This document shows positions 55,425 through 63,801 of a stretch of 64,000 bases of DNA, in pieces; positions within the stretch are counted from its first letter, which is position 1, and each line of letters opens with the position of its first letter. A program made the translations under genes and the position numbers. Under the pieces are notes generated by a model. That model ran no database searches. It had not been told where the DNA came from and saw nothing but the letters and a program-made list of their open reading frames with translations. The stretch comes from Tunturiibacter empetritectus. GTDB taxonomy: Bacteria; Acidobacteriota; Terriglobia; Terriglobales; Acidobacteriaceae. The stretch is from the NCBI RefSeq assembly GCF_013410875.1, contig NZ_JACCCU010000001.1, positions 930,001-994,000 on the forward strand, written 5' to 3'.

Positions 55425-57787
55425 GCGGTGGCCTCGCTGAAGATGGGGCCGGCGGTGGCTGGATCGAAGGATTCACTGCCTGCTTCGGGAGTGCGGGTTA
55501 TCCGCTCGAAGATGTCTTCCGGGAGGAGCGGGATTTCGGTAAAGGCGAGGCCGGTGGCGTGCTCGATAGCGTTGAGGATGGCGGGTGCGGGCCCGTCCAT
55601 GGGGAGCTCGCCGATGCCTTTGGCACCGAAGGCTCCGTGGGGACTTGGGATCTCTTCGAAGGAGACGTGGATGGGCGGGATATCGGCGCTGGTGGGCATG
55701 ATGTAGTTCGTCATCTGGTTGTTGGCGAGATGGCCGTTGTTCCAGATGCATTTTTCGTAGAGCGCATAGCCGATGCCCTGGGCGACTCCGCCTTCGATCT
55801 GCCCCGCAGCGAGAATTGGGTGAAGGACCTTTCCTACTTCCTGGAGGGTGTAGAAGCTGGTCACGCTTGCCGAGTAGGTGGTGGTGTCGACGGCAACTTC
55901 GGCGACGTAGACGGCCCAGGCGTAGGCGGGATAGGCCTCACCTCGATAGTTCTCATCGTCCCAGAAGATGTCGCCGGGGGACTGGTAGCGGGCCTCGGTT
56001 TTGAGGGAGCCGTGTTCTGCGAGGTAGTAGAGCGCCGCGTGGCGGAAGTCTTCAGGGGAGTAGCTGTGAGGTATATCGGAGGTAGCAGCAGATCCCTCCA
56101 CTGCGCTGCGGGATGACAAAAGAGGAGCGAGGGTGGCGAGGAGGGATTGCGCGGCGCGCTCGATGAGTTTGCCGACGACCATGGCTGTGCGGCTAGCTAC
56201 GGTGGGGCCGGAGTTGGGGACGTGCCCGGTGTCGGGTTGGGCGATGAGGATCTGGTCGTAGGGGAGGTGGAGGGTCTGTGCGGCGATCTGGCAGAGGATG
56301 GTGTTGGTGCCCTGGCCAAATTCGGTGGAGGAGACCAGGAGGCGAGGTTGACCTTCGGGTGTGAGCTCAATCTCGACGAGGGAGTTGAGGCGGCGCTCGC
56401 CGGAGCCAGTGAAGCCCGCACCGTGGAAGAAGGTGGCGAAGCCCACTCCGCGCTTGATAGTGCTGGTCGGGTTCTCGCGGTCAAACTGCCCGCGTTTGGC
56501 GTGGTAGCTGGACTCTTCGAGTGCTCGGGTGAGCAGGTGCTGCATATCGACGGGGTCTTTGAGGAGCTGGCCGGTTGCGGTGTGGCCGCCTGTGCCTAGG
56601 AAGTTGCGGCGGCGGAGCTCTTCCGGTGTGAGTCCGACCACCTTTGCAATCTTGTCCATGTGGCGTTCGAGGGCGAAGATGCTTTGCGGCGCGCCGAAGC
56701 CGCGGAAGGCTCCGTGGGGCGGAATATTTGTTGCCATTGCTTTGGCGCGGACGGTGAGGTGGGGCCAGTGGTAGGGGCCGGGGGCGTGGATGGTGCCGCG
56801 GGAGAGGACTACGGGGGAGAGGGTGGCGTAGGCTCCGCCGTCGAGGGCGAAGTCTATCTCGCCGGCGAGGAGCTTGCCGTCTTTGCTGACGGCGGTGCGG
56901 TGGCGGGTGCGGCTGGGGTGGCGCTTGGTGGTGGCGGCCATGTCTTCGGCGCGGTCGTAGCAGAGCTTGACGGGGTGGCCTGACTTCATGGCGAGGAGAG
57001 CGGCATGGCTGCCGATGACGGAGGGGAAGTCCTCCTTGCCGCCGAAGGCACCGCCGGTCTCGGTCTGGATGACTCGGCACTTCTCGGCGGGGAGGTTGAA
57101 GACCAGCTCCAGGGCGTGGACGAGGTAGTACGGGCACTGCATCGAGCCTCTTACGGTCACTCCCTTTTCCGGGTCGTACTCGGCGATGACTCCATTGTTT
57201 TCGATGTAGAGCTGCTCCTGGGCTCCAGCGCGGTACTCGCCTTCGACGATGTAGTCGGCGGTCTGCCAGATCTCGTCGGGGATCGGCTTCAGGTCCTTCT
57301 GCATGAGGTAGGTCTTGAAGGTGTTGGCGTGTTCGCCTTCTCCCCAGATGACTTGCTCTTTTTTTTCGGAGTCTTCGATGGAGTAGATGGCCGGGAGTTC
57401 TTCGTAGGTGATGTGGACCGCGGCTACGGCGGCGGGGAGTGCGGAGCGGTTGGGGTGGGCGAGGAGGAAGATGGGCTCTTCGGCGTGGTTGACGTGGGAG
57501 ATGGCGAGGCAGGGGTGGTCTTTGGTGAGGTGGACGATGCAGTTTTCGCCGGGGATGTCGGCGGCGGAGACGATGGTGTATTCGTTCCAGGGGATGGCGG
57601 GGTCGAAGGCGATGGAGGTGATGCGGCCGCGGGGGATGGTGCTGCGGACGGTGGCTCCGAACCACATGCCGGGGAGGCTTATGTCGTCGACGTAGAGTGC
57701 ACGGCCCAAGACCTTGGCTGTTCCTTCCTTACGGATGGGGGAGCTGCCAACGATCTGGAGCTGGCTGGTCATGGAAAGGTGTTGCAT
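55421..57787 (-). CDS. Xanthine dehydrogenase family molybdopterin-binding subunit
   Basis: 788 residues (783 if ATG 57772 is used; neither has a ribosome-binding site). The N-terminal hammerhead is RKEGTAKVLGRALYVDDISL. Mo-binding motifs are TETGGAFGGKEDFPSVIGSH, PPHGAFRGFGAPQSIFALER, SSTEFGQGTNTILCQIAAQT and GPTVASRTAMVVG. The catalytic Glu is in FGAKGIGELPMDGPAPAILN. Substrate is unclear; the Arg in GAFRGFGAPQ is as in purine- or aromatic-oxidising members. A REP-like sequence is inserted in frame near residues 556-567 (SSRSAVEGSAA). It is the first gene of its operon, with its dedicated maturation genes on the facing strand. Confidence 0.92.
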   Translation of the reverse strand: MQHLSMTSQLQIVGSSPIRKEGTAKVLGRALYVDDISLPGMWFGATVRSTIPRGRITSIAFDPAIPWNEYTIVSAADIPGENCIVHLTKDHPCLAISHVNHAEEPIFLLAHPNRSALPAAVAAVHITYEELPAIYSIEDSEKKEQVIWGEGEHANTFKTYLMQKDLKPIPDEIWQTADYIVEGEYRAGAQEQLYIENNGVIAEYDPEKGVTVRGSMQCPYYLVHALELVFNLPAEKCRVIQTETGGAFGGKEDFPSVIGSHAALLAMKSGHPVKLCYDRAEDMAATTKRHPSRTRHRTAVSKDGKLLAGEIDFALDGGAYATLSPVVLSRGTIHAPGPYHWPHLTVRAKAMATNIPPHGAFRGFGAPQSIFALERHMDKIAKVVGLTPEELRRRNFLGTGGHTATGQLLKDPVDMQHLLTRALEESSYHAKRGQFDRENPTSTIKRGVGFATFFHGAGFTGSGERRLNSLVEIELTPEGQPRLLVSSTEFGQGTNTILCQIAAQTLHLPYDQILIAQPDTGHVPNSGPTVASRTAMVVGKLIERAAQSLLATLAPLLSSRSAVEGSAATSDIPHSYSPEDFRHAALYYLAEHGSLKTEARYQSPGDIFWDDENYRGEAYPAYAWAVYVAEVAVDTTTYSASVTSFYTLQEVGKVLHPILAAGQIEGGVAQGIGYALYEKCIWNNGHLANNQMTNYIMPTSADIPPIHVSFEEIPSPHGAFGAKGIGELPMDGPAPAILNAIEHATGLAFTEIPLLPEDIFERITRTPEAGSESFDPATAGPIFSEATA
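56087..56120. repeat. REP-like element inside the Mo-subunit gene
   Basis: The plus strand reads AGCAGATCCCTCCACTGCGC then TGCGGGATGACAAA. This matches the dispersed motif seen at 61946-61974 (AGCAGATCCCC...GGGATGACAA), and in looser form at 58791 and 63972. Here it is translated in frame on the minus strand as SSRSAVEGSAA, without a stop. Confidence 0.65.
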
Positions 57788-57841
57788 AAGGATAGACGAA
57801 GTTTTATGGATTGCGAGGAATCGTTAGGGACCCTGCACCCC

Positions 57842-57994
57842 CTCCCCCCTGAGGGGTATTTTGGGAGTAAATCCTTTGGTTGGAATGGCTTGCAGGGAGT
57901 TGATGGCTGCAAAGCATTCCAACCAAAGGGCTTGTGCGCAAAATACTTGTTTTCAGCAGGTTGCGTGCGACGTTGCTCGACCCTTTGGGGGGAG
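57842..57994. repeat. 153-bp imperfect palindrome, MITE-like
   Basis: Nested inverted arms share one centre near 57900: CTCCCCCC (57842-57849) / GGGGGGAG (57987-57994); GTATTTTG (57856-57863) / CAAAATAC (57939-57946); CCTTTGGTTGGAATG (57873-57887) / CATTCCAACCAAAGG (57915-57929), 15 bp perfect; and CTTGCAG / CTGCAAAG near the tip. It lies between the divergent Mo-subunit and AhpD-like genes and has no coding potential. It could be a mobile miniature element or a structured RNA. Confidence 0.7.
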
Positions 57995-58246
57995 CGCCGG
58001 GATGCCGTTGCCGTCTCCCGTTTTTTCGCTCTATATCCATCATAGAAGATGGAGAGGAACTGATACGCCACGTGATTTTGCTGGATTGGCGCGGGGTTTC
58101 GCGTTTTTGGGGCTTGACAGAGCTTTCGGGTGCCTAGGCCGGGGTTGACGGTGCGGCGTTGTGGGCCGAGACTGGCTGGGAATTGAGTGACTGTAGTGGG
58201 CCAGACTGCGGTCGTCAGATATCTCACACAGGATGGGAGAGATGCG

Positions 58247-58561
58247 ATGTATGACATGGCGAAGTTGAAGAAGTTGAGCGCGCTCGGAGAGGGGGCTTCG
58301 GAGGCCACGAAGGCTTTCTGGGCGTTCGATAAGGCGGCGATGGCTGAGGGGGCTATTCCCAAGAAGTACAAGGAGCTAATTGCGGTGGCCGTGGCATTGA
58401 CGACGCAGTGTCCGTACTGCCTGGAGCTGCATCGGGCGGGAGCGGTGACTGCGGGGGCGACTCAGGAGGAGCTGGCTGAGACGGCTTTGGTGGCTGCTGC
58501 GCTTCGCGCCGGGGCGGCGATTACGCATGCTGCTCATGTGATGGGTGAGGGGAAGAGTTAG
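58247..58561 (+). CDS. Carboxymuconolactone decarboxylase family / AhpD-like protein
   Basis: 104 residues from the ATG at 58247, with GGGAGA upstream; the frame is open to 58187. The AhpD core is KKYKELIAVAVALTTQCPYC followed by LELHRAGAVTAG, with a CxxC and nearby His that act as the redox or peroxidase site in AhpD-type proteins. The C terminus is AALRAGAAITHAAHVMGEG. It is probably a thiol peroxidase-like or decarboxylase-fold enzyme in the cytosol. No partner gene is adjacent. Confidence 0.9.
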   Translation: MYDMAKLKKLSALGEGASEATKAFWAFDKAAMAEGAIPKKYKELIAVAVALTTQCPYCLELHRAGAVTAGATQEELAETALVAAALRAGAAITHAAHVMGEGKS

Positions 58562-58750
58562 GTGCTCTTTGTGTGAGACGCGCGTCCTCGTGTGATAGTT
58601 CCAGAGGGTAAGCGGGTTTCTCCATTGCGTGGGCCACGATGAGACCGTGGCCCCTTGTCTCCGTTGCGCTGTTCACGATGAGGTTGTGAACGACTTCGGT
58701 CGAGGTGGTTGTGTTTGTGGGGGAAGAGCGGCAACTGTTGGAGCGTCTGG

Positions 58751-58819
58751 GTTGGAAGGTCCGAACGGTATGGGTGAGTGGAAGGTGTCGGGATCCTTCA
58801 CTCCGCTCAGGATGACGGC
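58751..58819. repeat. REP-like repeat, 69 bp, copy 1
   Basis: 62 of 69 positions match 63932-64000. The 3' half is GGGATCCTTCACTCCGCTCA followed by GGATGACGGC, a motif family dispersed in this window. It directly precedes the hexamer array. Confidence 0.75.
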
Positions 58820-58977
58820 AACGGCAAAGGCAACGACAACGACAAATGCAACGACAAATGCAACGACAAATGCAACGGCAAATGCAAATGCAACGGCAAC
58901 GGCAAATGCAATGGCCAAAGACAAATGCGACGGCCAAAGACAAATGCAACGGCAAATGCAACGGCAACGACAAATAC
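58817..58977. repeat. Degenerate hexamer/12-mer tandem array (AACGRC-AAATGC units)
   Basis: About 160 bp built from AACGGC, AACGAC and AAATGC hexamers, with three clean copies of AACGACAAATGC at about 58839-58874. It is bracketed by REP-like motifs on both sides. Apparent reading frames across it are low-complexity artefacts. Confidence 0.8.
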
Positions 58978-59007
58978 GGGGATTCTTCGCTGCGCTCAGA
59001 ATGACGG
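58978..59007. repeat. REP-like motif closing the hexamer array
   Basis: GGGATTCTTCGCTGCGCTCA followed by GAATGACGGC, a variant of the motif at 58789-58819. Together the two copies flank the AACGRC/AAATGC array. Confidence 0.65.
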
Positions 59008-59023
59008 CGCTTTTCGGTGAGTG

Positions 59024-59051
59024 GGTTAGTGGTTAGTGGTTAGTGGTTAGT
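59024..59051. repeat. Heptamer tandem repeat (GGTTAGT)x4
   Basis: Four exact head-to-tail copies of GGTTAGT. The array contains the minus-strand stop codon (59047-59049) of the neighbouring secreted protein. Confidence 0.85.
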
Positions 59052-59949
59052 GGTAGGTGACGGTTGCTTGGGCTTGGTGGGTGAAGTTGTCGTAGAAGAG
59101 TTTGTAGCCGGCTTCATTGCCTCCTTCGACCTGGAAGAGGATTTCGGAGCGGCCCTCGTTGGCGAAGTCGGCGGTGCCGGCGAGGTGCATGAGCCGGCCC
59201 AGATGATGAACTTCGCCCATGGGGGAGATGGCAAACCAGTGATTGACCCAGGCGTCGTCGGGTGGGCCGTCGCAGCGGTAGCCATTGAGGGTGAGCTCGA
59301 GGATGCGCCAGTTTTTGTTCGAGACGTAGGAGGAGCCGGAGGCGATCTGATCGTCGGTGATGGTGGAGTCGTGGTAGTTCGATGGTGAGTTGCTGGTGGT
59401 TTGTGTGCAGTTCTTTGGGTGAGGGTAGAGTTTGTGGAAGGCCTGACGGACATGGGTGACGTCGAGTGGGAACGGAGAGGCGGGTTGCCAGTTGTCGGGG
59501 TCTTTGAGGGTGGGGAGGGTGGTGGCGAGGACGGTATGGGGCGGGTCGGGGCGGTCGGGGGTGGGGCGGGGTTCGAGGTTGAGGACGGCGGCTGGGTTGG
59601 TGATGGCCTGAACGCCGATCTCGGAGTAGAAGTGGTAGGCGGCGGGGGTGGTTGCGGCTACCTTTGCAACGGGCTTGCCCTGTTTGACCAGGGTCCAGGT
59701 GGTGACGGATGGAAAGACGTGGACGATGGTTTTGAGACAGCTTTCGTCGTGCATCTCGTTTTGGCAGGTGGCGTTGTAGGAGCGCCAGAGGCGGCCGGAT
59801 TGGTGGAAGAGGACGCGGACGCCGGGTGCGCCAAGGTTGTCGCCTCGGCCGGAGGAGGTGTATTCGAAGATGCCGATGAGGGATGTGCGCTGCGCTTCGG
59901 CGAGGGGTGCCAGAAAAAGCGTCAGGAGAGCCAGGGCTGTGGTCTTCAT
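59047..59949 (-). CDS. Hypothetical secreted protein
   Basis: 300 residues with a signal peptide (TTALALLTLFLAPLAEAQ). I do not recognise a family. The body looks mainly beta, with several Cys (CQNEMHDESC, KNCTQT, YRCDGPP) that could form disulfides. The sequence HWFAISPMGEVHHLGRLMHL is the most distinctive part. The stop codon lies inside a heptamer array, so the C terminus (ATVTYH) could vary by slippage. The gene is alone on the minus strand. Confidence 0.75.
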   Translation of the reverse strand: MKTTALALLTLFLAPLAEAQRTSLIGIFEYTSSGRGDNLGAPGVRVLFHQSGRLWRSYNATCQNEMHDESCLKTIVHVFPSVTTWTLVKQGKPVAKVAATTPAAYHFYSEIGVQAITNPAAVLNLEPRPTPDRPDPPHTVLATTLPTLKDPDNWQPASPFPLDVTHVRQAFHKLYPHPKNCTQTTSNSPSNYHDSTITDDQIASGSSYVSNKNWRILELTLNGYRCDGPPDDAWVNHWFAISPMGEVHHLGRLMHLAGTADFANEGRSEILFQVEGGNEAGYKLFYDNFTHQAQATVTYH

Positions 59950-60239
59950 GGTGGGGTTAGTTTACTCACGCGCGAATGACTGGATGGACTACAGCAGTAG
60001 AGGAGCGGATTTCATGCGACGGGATTGTGCGGCTGCGGTCGAGATGACGATTTTGGGTGGGCATGGCCAAGCAGGCAGCACGTGCAAAGAGCGGCGAAAT
60101 TTGCACAATGTCGAAAGACTACACGAGTCACAAGAAATTCATCTGGCGGTGATGCGGTGCTGCATCCATCGGAGGAGTATTGCTTCGGATGTAGTCGTGT
60201 CCCCAACTCTTTCCCTCAATCGATTCAGGAGGTTTCACC

Positions 60240-61346
60240 ATGTCACTTGCGCTGTTTCCAATGACTTCGCGCAACGCTCTCGTTGCGTCCGCCGTCATGC
60301 TGTTTAGCGTTGCCCCGTTGTTTGGCCAGGCGAGCGCGCCGACGCCCGTGCAGGGCTATACGCTTAGCGTCTTCGCCACGGGTGTGGTGGGGAAGTACAC
60401 TGCGCCGGACTCGCTTGCGGTCTATCAGGACCATGTGTACATCGGCTATGGCGACGGCAATGATCCGGCGGGCGCTGACGGCAAGACAAACATGATTGTG
60501 GAGTACAACCGGGCTGGCCAGAAGGTTTACAGCTTTACCGTCAAGGGTCATAACGACGGGTTGAAGTTAAACCCTTATACCCACAAGCTGTGGGTGATGC
60601 AGAACGAGGATGCGAATCCCAGTCTGGTGGTGTTCGATCCTGAGACGCGGGAGAAGGTGGTGTACAAGTTTGCGGCTCCGCCGCAGGCTGGCGGAGGGTA
60701 CGACGATATTACGTTCCGGAACGGCAAGACTTATTTGAGCGCTTCGAACCCTGCGCATAACCCCAATGCATCTCCTGCCATTGTGGAGGCGAGGCTGGAT
60801 CGCGGGTACGTTGTGGTGAAGCCGATACTGGAGGGCAATGCGACGGCGACGAACATCCTGACGGGGCAGCAGGTGACTTTGAATCTGCAGGATCCGGACT
60901 CGATGACGACCTCGCCGAGCGGAGAGCTGGTGCTGGACAGCCAAGGCGACTCGGAGCTGGTGATGGTGCGCAAGCCGGGCGGGAAGCAGCAGAGCGTGCT
61001 GCAGATTCCACTGAGCTCGCCCTATGGCCAGCCGCAGGTGGACGACACGCTGTTCACGCCGGACGTCGATGGGTTCCTGCTGGTAAGCGATACGGCTGCA
61101 AACATTACCTACAAGATTGGCAAGAAGGTGTTTGTACCGGGTGTGGCCTATTCGGCGGGCGTTGCGGGGAGCAGCGCGGCTCCTGGATTCGTTGGCCGCT
61201 TGGATGTGGAGTTCGGTCAGTTGACGCCGATCGTCAGCGGAATGCTGAGCCCGCATGGACTCGCGTTCGTGAAGACGGGAGATGCCGACGATACGCTGGT
61301 GGAAGAGCTGAAGGATGCTTGCCAGACGCTGTTTCCGAATGAGTAG
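60240..61346 (+). CDS. Secreted beta-propeller-like protein of unknown function
   Basis: 368 residues from an ATG with CAGGAGG eight bases upstream. The signal peptide is ALVASAVMLFSVAPLFGQAS. The body has repeated strands typical of an NHL/SMP-30-like propeller (DSLAVYQDHVYIGYGDGNDP, YTHKLWVMQNEDANPSLVVF, DVDGFLLVSDTAANITYKIG, LSPHGLAFVKTG). No catalytic residues can be assigned. It probably acts in the periplasm or outside the cell. The 290 bp before it (59950-60239) hold no gene I recognise. Confidence 0.85.
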   Translation: MSLALFPMTSRNALVASAVMLFSVAPLFGQASAPTPVQGYTLSVFATGVVGKYTAPDSLAVYQDHVYIGYGDGNDPAGADGKTNMIVEYNRAGQKVYSFTVKGHNDGLKLNPYTHKLWVMQNEDANPSLVVFDPETREKVVYKFAAPPQAGGGYDDITFRNGKTYLSASNPAHNPNASPAIVEARLDRGYVVVKPILEGNATATNILTGQQVTLNLQDPDSMTTSPSGELVLDSQGDSELVMVRKPGGKQQSVLQIPLSSPYGQPQVDDTLFTPDVDGFLLVSDTAANITYKIGKKVFVPGVAYSAGVAGSSAAPGFVGRLDVEFGQLTPIVSGMLSPHGLAFVKTGDADDTLVEELKDACQTLFPNE

Positions 61347-61531
61347 TTGGAGGTGGGTGGTTGCAGGAGGAGAGGCCGCCTGGGGCTGCGATAAGGTCCT
61401 GGCGGTCTCGTCTCAGTGAAGAAGAATATAGGTCAGGAAAGAATATCGTCCGGATCCTGTTGAAGACAGCCATGCGGCAGTTGGCTTATGCTGGCGGGAC
61501 TGGAGTACGTTCAGAAAAAGGAGAAGTATTT

Positions 61532-61918
61532 ATGACGACGCAGACACAGACGATGACGACGAAGGAAGTGGCGGATAAGCTGGTTGGTCTTTGCCGAGAG
61601 GGCAAGTTCAAGGAGGCAACGGAGAGCTTGTACTCGGATGAGATTGTGAGCATGGAGGCGGGCGCGCCGCCGGGAGGGTCGCGCGAGGCCAAGGGGTTGA
61701 AGGCGGTGAAGGAGAAGGGCGAGTGGTGGGAGGCGAACCATGAGGTTCATTCGGCCACGGTGGAGGGACCGCTGGTGGCGGGGTCGCACTTTGCGTGCAC
61801 CTTCAAGCTGGATGTGACGTTCAAACCGCAGAACCGGCGATTTGTGATGGAAGAGGTTGCGGTGTACAAGGTTGTGGACGGCAAGGTGGTCTACGAAGAG
61901 TTCTTCTACAACATGTAG
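61532..61918 (+). CDS. NTF2-like / SnoaL-like small protein
   Basis: 128 residues from the ATG at 61532, with AAAAGGAGAAG upstream; the open frame to 61361 lacks a start signal. A helix (KEVADKLVGLCREGKFKEAT), EIVSMEAG, and the final beta strands (FACTFKLDVTF, FVMEEVAVYKVVDGKVVYEE) form the cone-shaped NTF2-like fold. Stand-alone members often bind small molecules or act as isomerases; no active-site residue is assignable. It converges with the sedolisin gene across a REP hairpin. Confidence 0.85.
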   Translation: MTTQTQTMTTKEVADKLVGLCREGKFKEATESLYSDEIVSMEAGAPPGGSREAKGLKAVKEKGEWWEANHEVHSATVEGPLVAGSHFACTFKLDVTFKPQNRRFVMEEVAVYKVVDGKVVYEEFFYNM

Positions 61919-61945
61919 CAGTAGTCCGCAACGGGAACTGTAAAT

Positions 61946-61974
61946 AGCAGATCCCCTTCGGGGATGACAACAAG
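61946..61974. terminator. REP-like hairpin with TTCG loop between convergent genes
   Basis: ATCCCCTTCGGGGAT (61951-61965) forms a compact stem with a C(TTCG)G-type loop, inside the REP-like motif AGCAGATCC...GGATGACAA. It lies between the stop at 61918 (plus) and the stop at 61990 (minus), a position where it could end transcription from both sides. No T run is present. Confidence 0.5.
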
Positions 61975-61989
61975 AACGGCAAAGGTGAA

Positions 61990-63801
61990 CTATCTGTGTT
62001 TGCCTGCAGAGGCCTTGCGCCGGTTGGCTCCGGCGTGAGGCTTCTGTGCGGGGCGCGTGCGGACGGGCTTTTTCTTGCTGCCCTTATTTTTTACGGCCTT
62101 GCTCTTTCCGGTCTTCGATGTGGCCTTCGATGCGCTGGTGGATGGGCTGACGACAGTGATGAGTTTTGTGCCGATGGGGGAGCCTAGGCCGGTGCAGGCG
62201 TCCCAGCCGGGGCCAGCGGTAAAGCCTACGGGAGTGCCGGAGTAGTTGGTGCCGGAGGTGATGTCGTTGAAGGCGGCTTTGCCTTTGGCAGCGTAGAGGG
62301 CGGGTTGAATGAATCCTGCGGAGGTTCCGTTTTGCGCATTGGCCAGAGCGATGAGGCCAGCCCAGAGGGGAGCGACAGCGCTGGTGCCGCCGATGGGGAG
62401 GGTCTGGCCGTCGACGCGGATGGTGTAGCCGGTGGAGGGGTCGGCGTTGCCGGCGACGTCGGGGACGCCGCGGCCGCCAGTTGATGTGGTGGGGGCGGCG
62501 ACGCCTGCGTTGGCCTGCCAGGTGGGCAGAGGGAAGAAGTTGCTGACGCCGCCGCCGGTTGCGCCTTCGTTGCTGGCGAGCTCGTTCCAGACGACCTCGG
62601 AGGTGATGGTGGAGCCGGTGGCGATGAGCTTGGTGCCTCCGCAGGCGAGGACGTGGGGGCTGGAGGCGGGGAAGTCGACGTGGTTCTGGCCGTCGGTGAC
62701 GGTGTCGGTGGAGCCGTTGTCTCCGGCGGCGACGGTGATGGTGATGCCGAGGGCGGCGGCGGACTGGCAGGCGGCGTCGAGGGCGTTGAGGGATTGGGTG
62801 GTCCAGGAGGATTCGGGGCCGCCCCAGCTGATGGAGATGACGCTGGGCTTGTTGGTGGTGTCGTGGACGGCGGTGGAGACGGCGTCGATGAAGCCCTGGT
62901 CGGTGTTGGGGGCGAAGTAGACGACGATGTTTGCGCCGGGGGCTACGGCGGCGGCGACTTCGATGTCGAGCATGACTTCGCCGTCGGCGCTGTTGACGTT
63001 GGTGGGGGTGTTCTTGCCGCCGTCGACGGAGATTGCGGTGACTTTGGGGGCCTTCTGGTTGAGGGTCTTGAAGTAGGCGGTGAGGTCAGCGGTTTTGTAG
63101 CCGCCGCCGAGTTCGATGAGGCCGATGGTTTGGCCGGCGGCAGAGGCGTTGGCGGGGAACTGGTAGAGTGCGGCGACCTGGGGTGGAGTGTAGGAGATGT
63201 TGGTGGCGGCGGCGTGGGCTACGGCGGAGTGGGGTTGGGCGAAGCCTCCGCCCTGGGCTAGCTTTGAGGCGAGGTCGCCGGTCTGGCCTGCGATGCGAAA
63301 GTGAGGCTGGGCCTGGGGGCGGTTGTCGAGTCCGAGGACAGCTTCGACGGGGCCGACGAGTTGTGAGGGAAGGGTGATGCTGCCCTCGCGGACGCGGTAG
63401 GTTGCGCCGTCGTAGGTCGTGTGGACGAGGGTGACGCCGAAGGCCTTTTGCATGGCGGCTGAGGTGCCGGAGAGCTTGATGGTGCGGCACTCGAGGCTGA
63501 GGGGGTCGGGCACGACGGTGAGGCCGAACTCTTTGGCGAAGGCGCGGACGAGTTTGACGGCGGCGTGGTCGGCGGCGTGGCTTTGCTTGTATTGGGCGCG
63601 GGTGAGGCGCTGCTTGCCGAGGCGGCTGGCGGCTTTGAGGGGGGTCTTGCGGCGGACGATGACTGAGACGGTGATCTTACCGCTGGAGGGTGCGGGCTTT
63701 TCGGTGGCAGGCTCAGCCGTAGAGGGTCGGAAGAGCTCTCTTTCGCTGCCGGGTAGGGTGGTTCGGGGGGACGCTGCGAGGGTTTTCTTTTGGGTTGCCA
63801 T
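61990..63801 (-). CDS. S53 family peptidase (sedolisin / kumamolisin type) with basic C-terminal tail
   Basis: 603 residues from the ATG at 63801, with GGAG upstream; a TTG at 63816 is less likely. Residues about 45-180 are the pro-kumamolisin activation domain (SRLGKQRLTRAQYKQSHAAD, MQKAFGVTLVHTTYDGATYR). The catalytic domain has Glu275 and Asp279 (DGEVMLDIEVAAAVAPGANI), the oxyanion Asp in VAAGDNGSTD and the nucleophile Ser474 in GGTSAVAPLWAGL. The calcium site is FNDITSGTN plus GPGWDACTGLGSP. A Lys/Ser/Ala-rich tail of about 50 residues (KTGKSKAVKNKGSKKKPVR) follows. No signal peptide is obvious at the N terminus. Sedolisins are acid-active endopeptidases, which suits an acidophilic soil bacterium. 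Confidence 0.93.
   Translation of the reverse strand: MATQKKTLAASPRTTLPGSERELFRPSTAEPATEKPAPSSGKITVSVIVRRKTPLKAASRLGKQRLTRAQYKQSHAADHAAVKLVRAFAKEFGLTVVPDPLSLECRTIKLSGTSAAMQKAFGVTLVHTTYDGATYRVREGSITLPSQLVGPVEAVLGLDNRPQAQPHFRIAGQTGDLASKLAQGGGFAQPHSAVAHAAATNISYTPPQVAALYQFPANASAAGQTIGLIELGGGYKTADLTAYFKTLNQKAPKVTAISVDGGKNTPTNVNSADGEVMLDIEVAAAVAPGANIVVYFAPNTDQGFIDAVSTAVHDTTNKPSVISISWGGPESSWTTQSLNALDAACQSAAALGITITVAAGDNGSTDTVTDGQNHVDFPASSPHVLACGGTKLIATGSTITSEVVWNELASNEGATGGGVSNFFPLPTWQANAGVAAPTTSTGGRGVPDVAGNADPSTGYTIRVDGQTLPIGGTSAVAPLWAGLIALANAQNGTSAGFIQPALYAAKGKAAFNDITSGTNYSGTPVGFTAGPGWDACTGLGSPIGTKLITVVSPSTSASKATSKTGKSKAVKNKGSKKKPVRTRPAQKPHAGANRRKASAGKHR

Noticed and set aside
56481-57665. 394-residue Arg/Pro/His-rich frame overlapping the Mo-subunit gene
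   Set aside because: Extreme composition typical of an out-of-frame shadow; the Mo-subunit frame has all family motifs.
58673-58924. Minus-strand frame with repeated Ala/Val/Phe that looks like a membrane helix bundle
   Set aside because: It is the translation of the AACGRC/AAATGC hexamer array, so the apparent helices are a repeat artefact.
58817-58977. Possible CRISPR array
   Set aside because: Units are 6-12 bp tandem repeats without unique spacers, and no cas genes are present.
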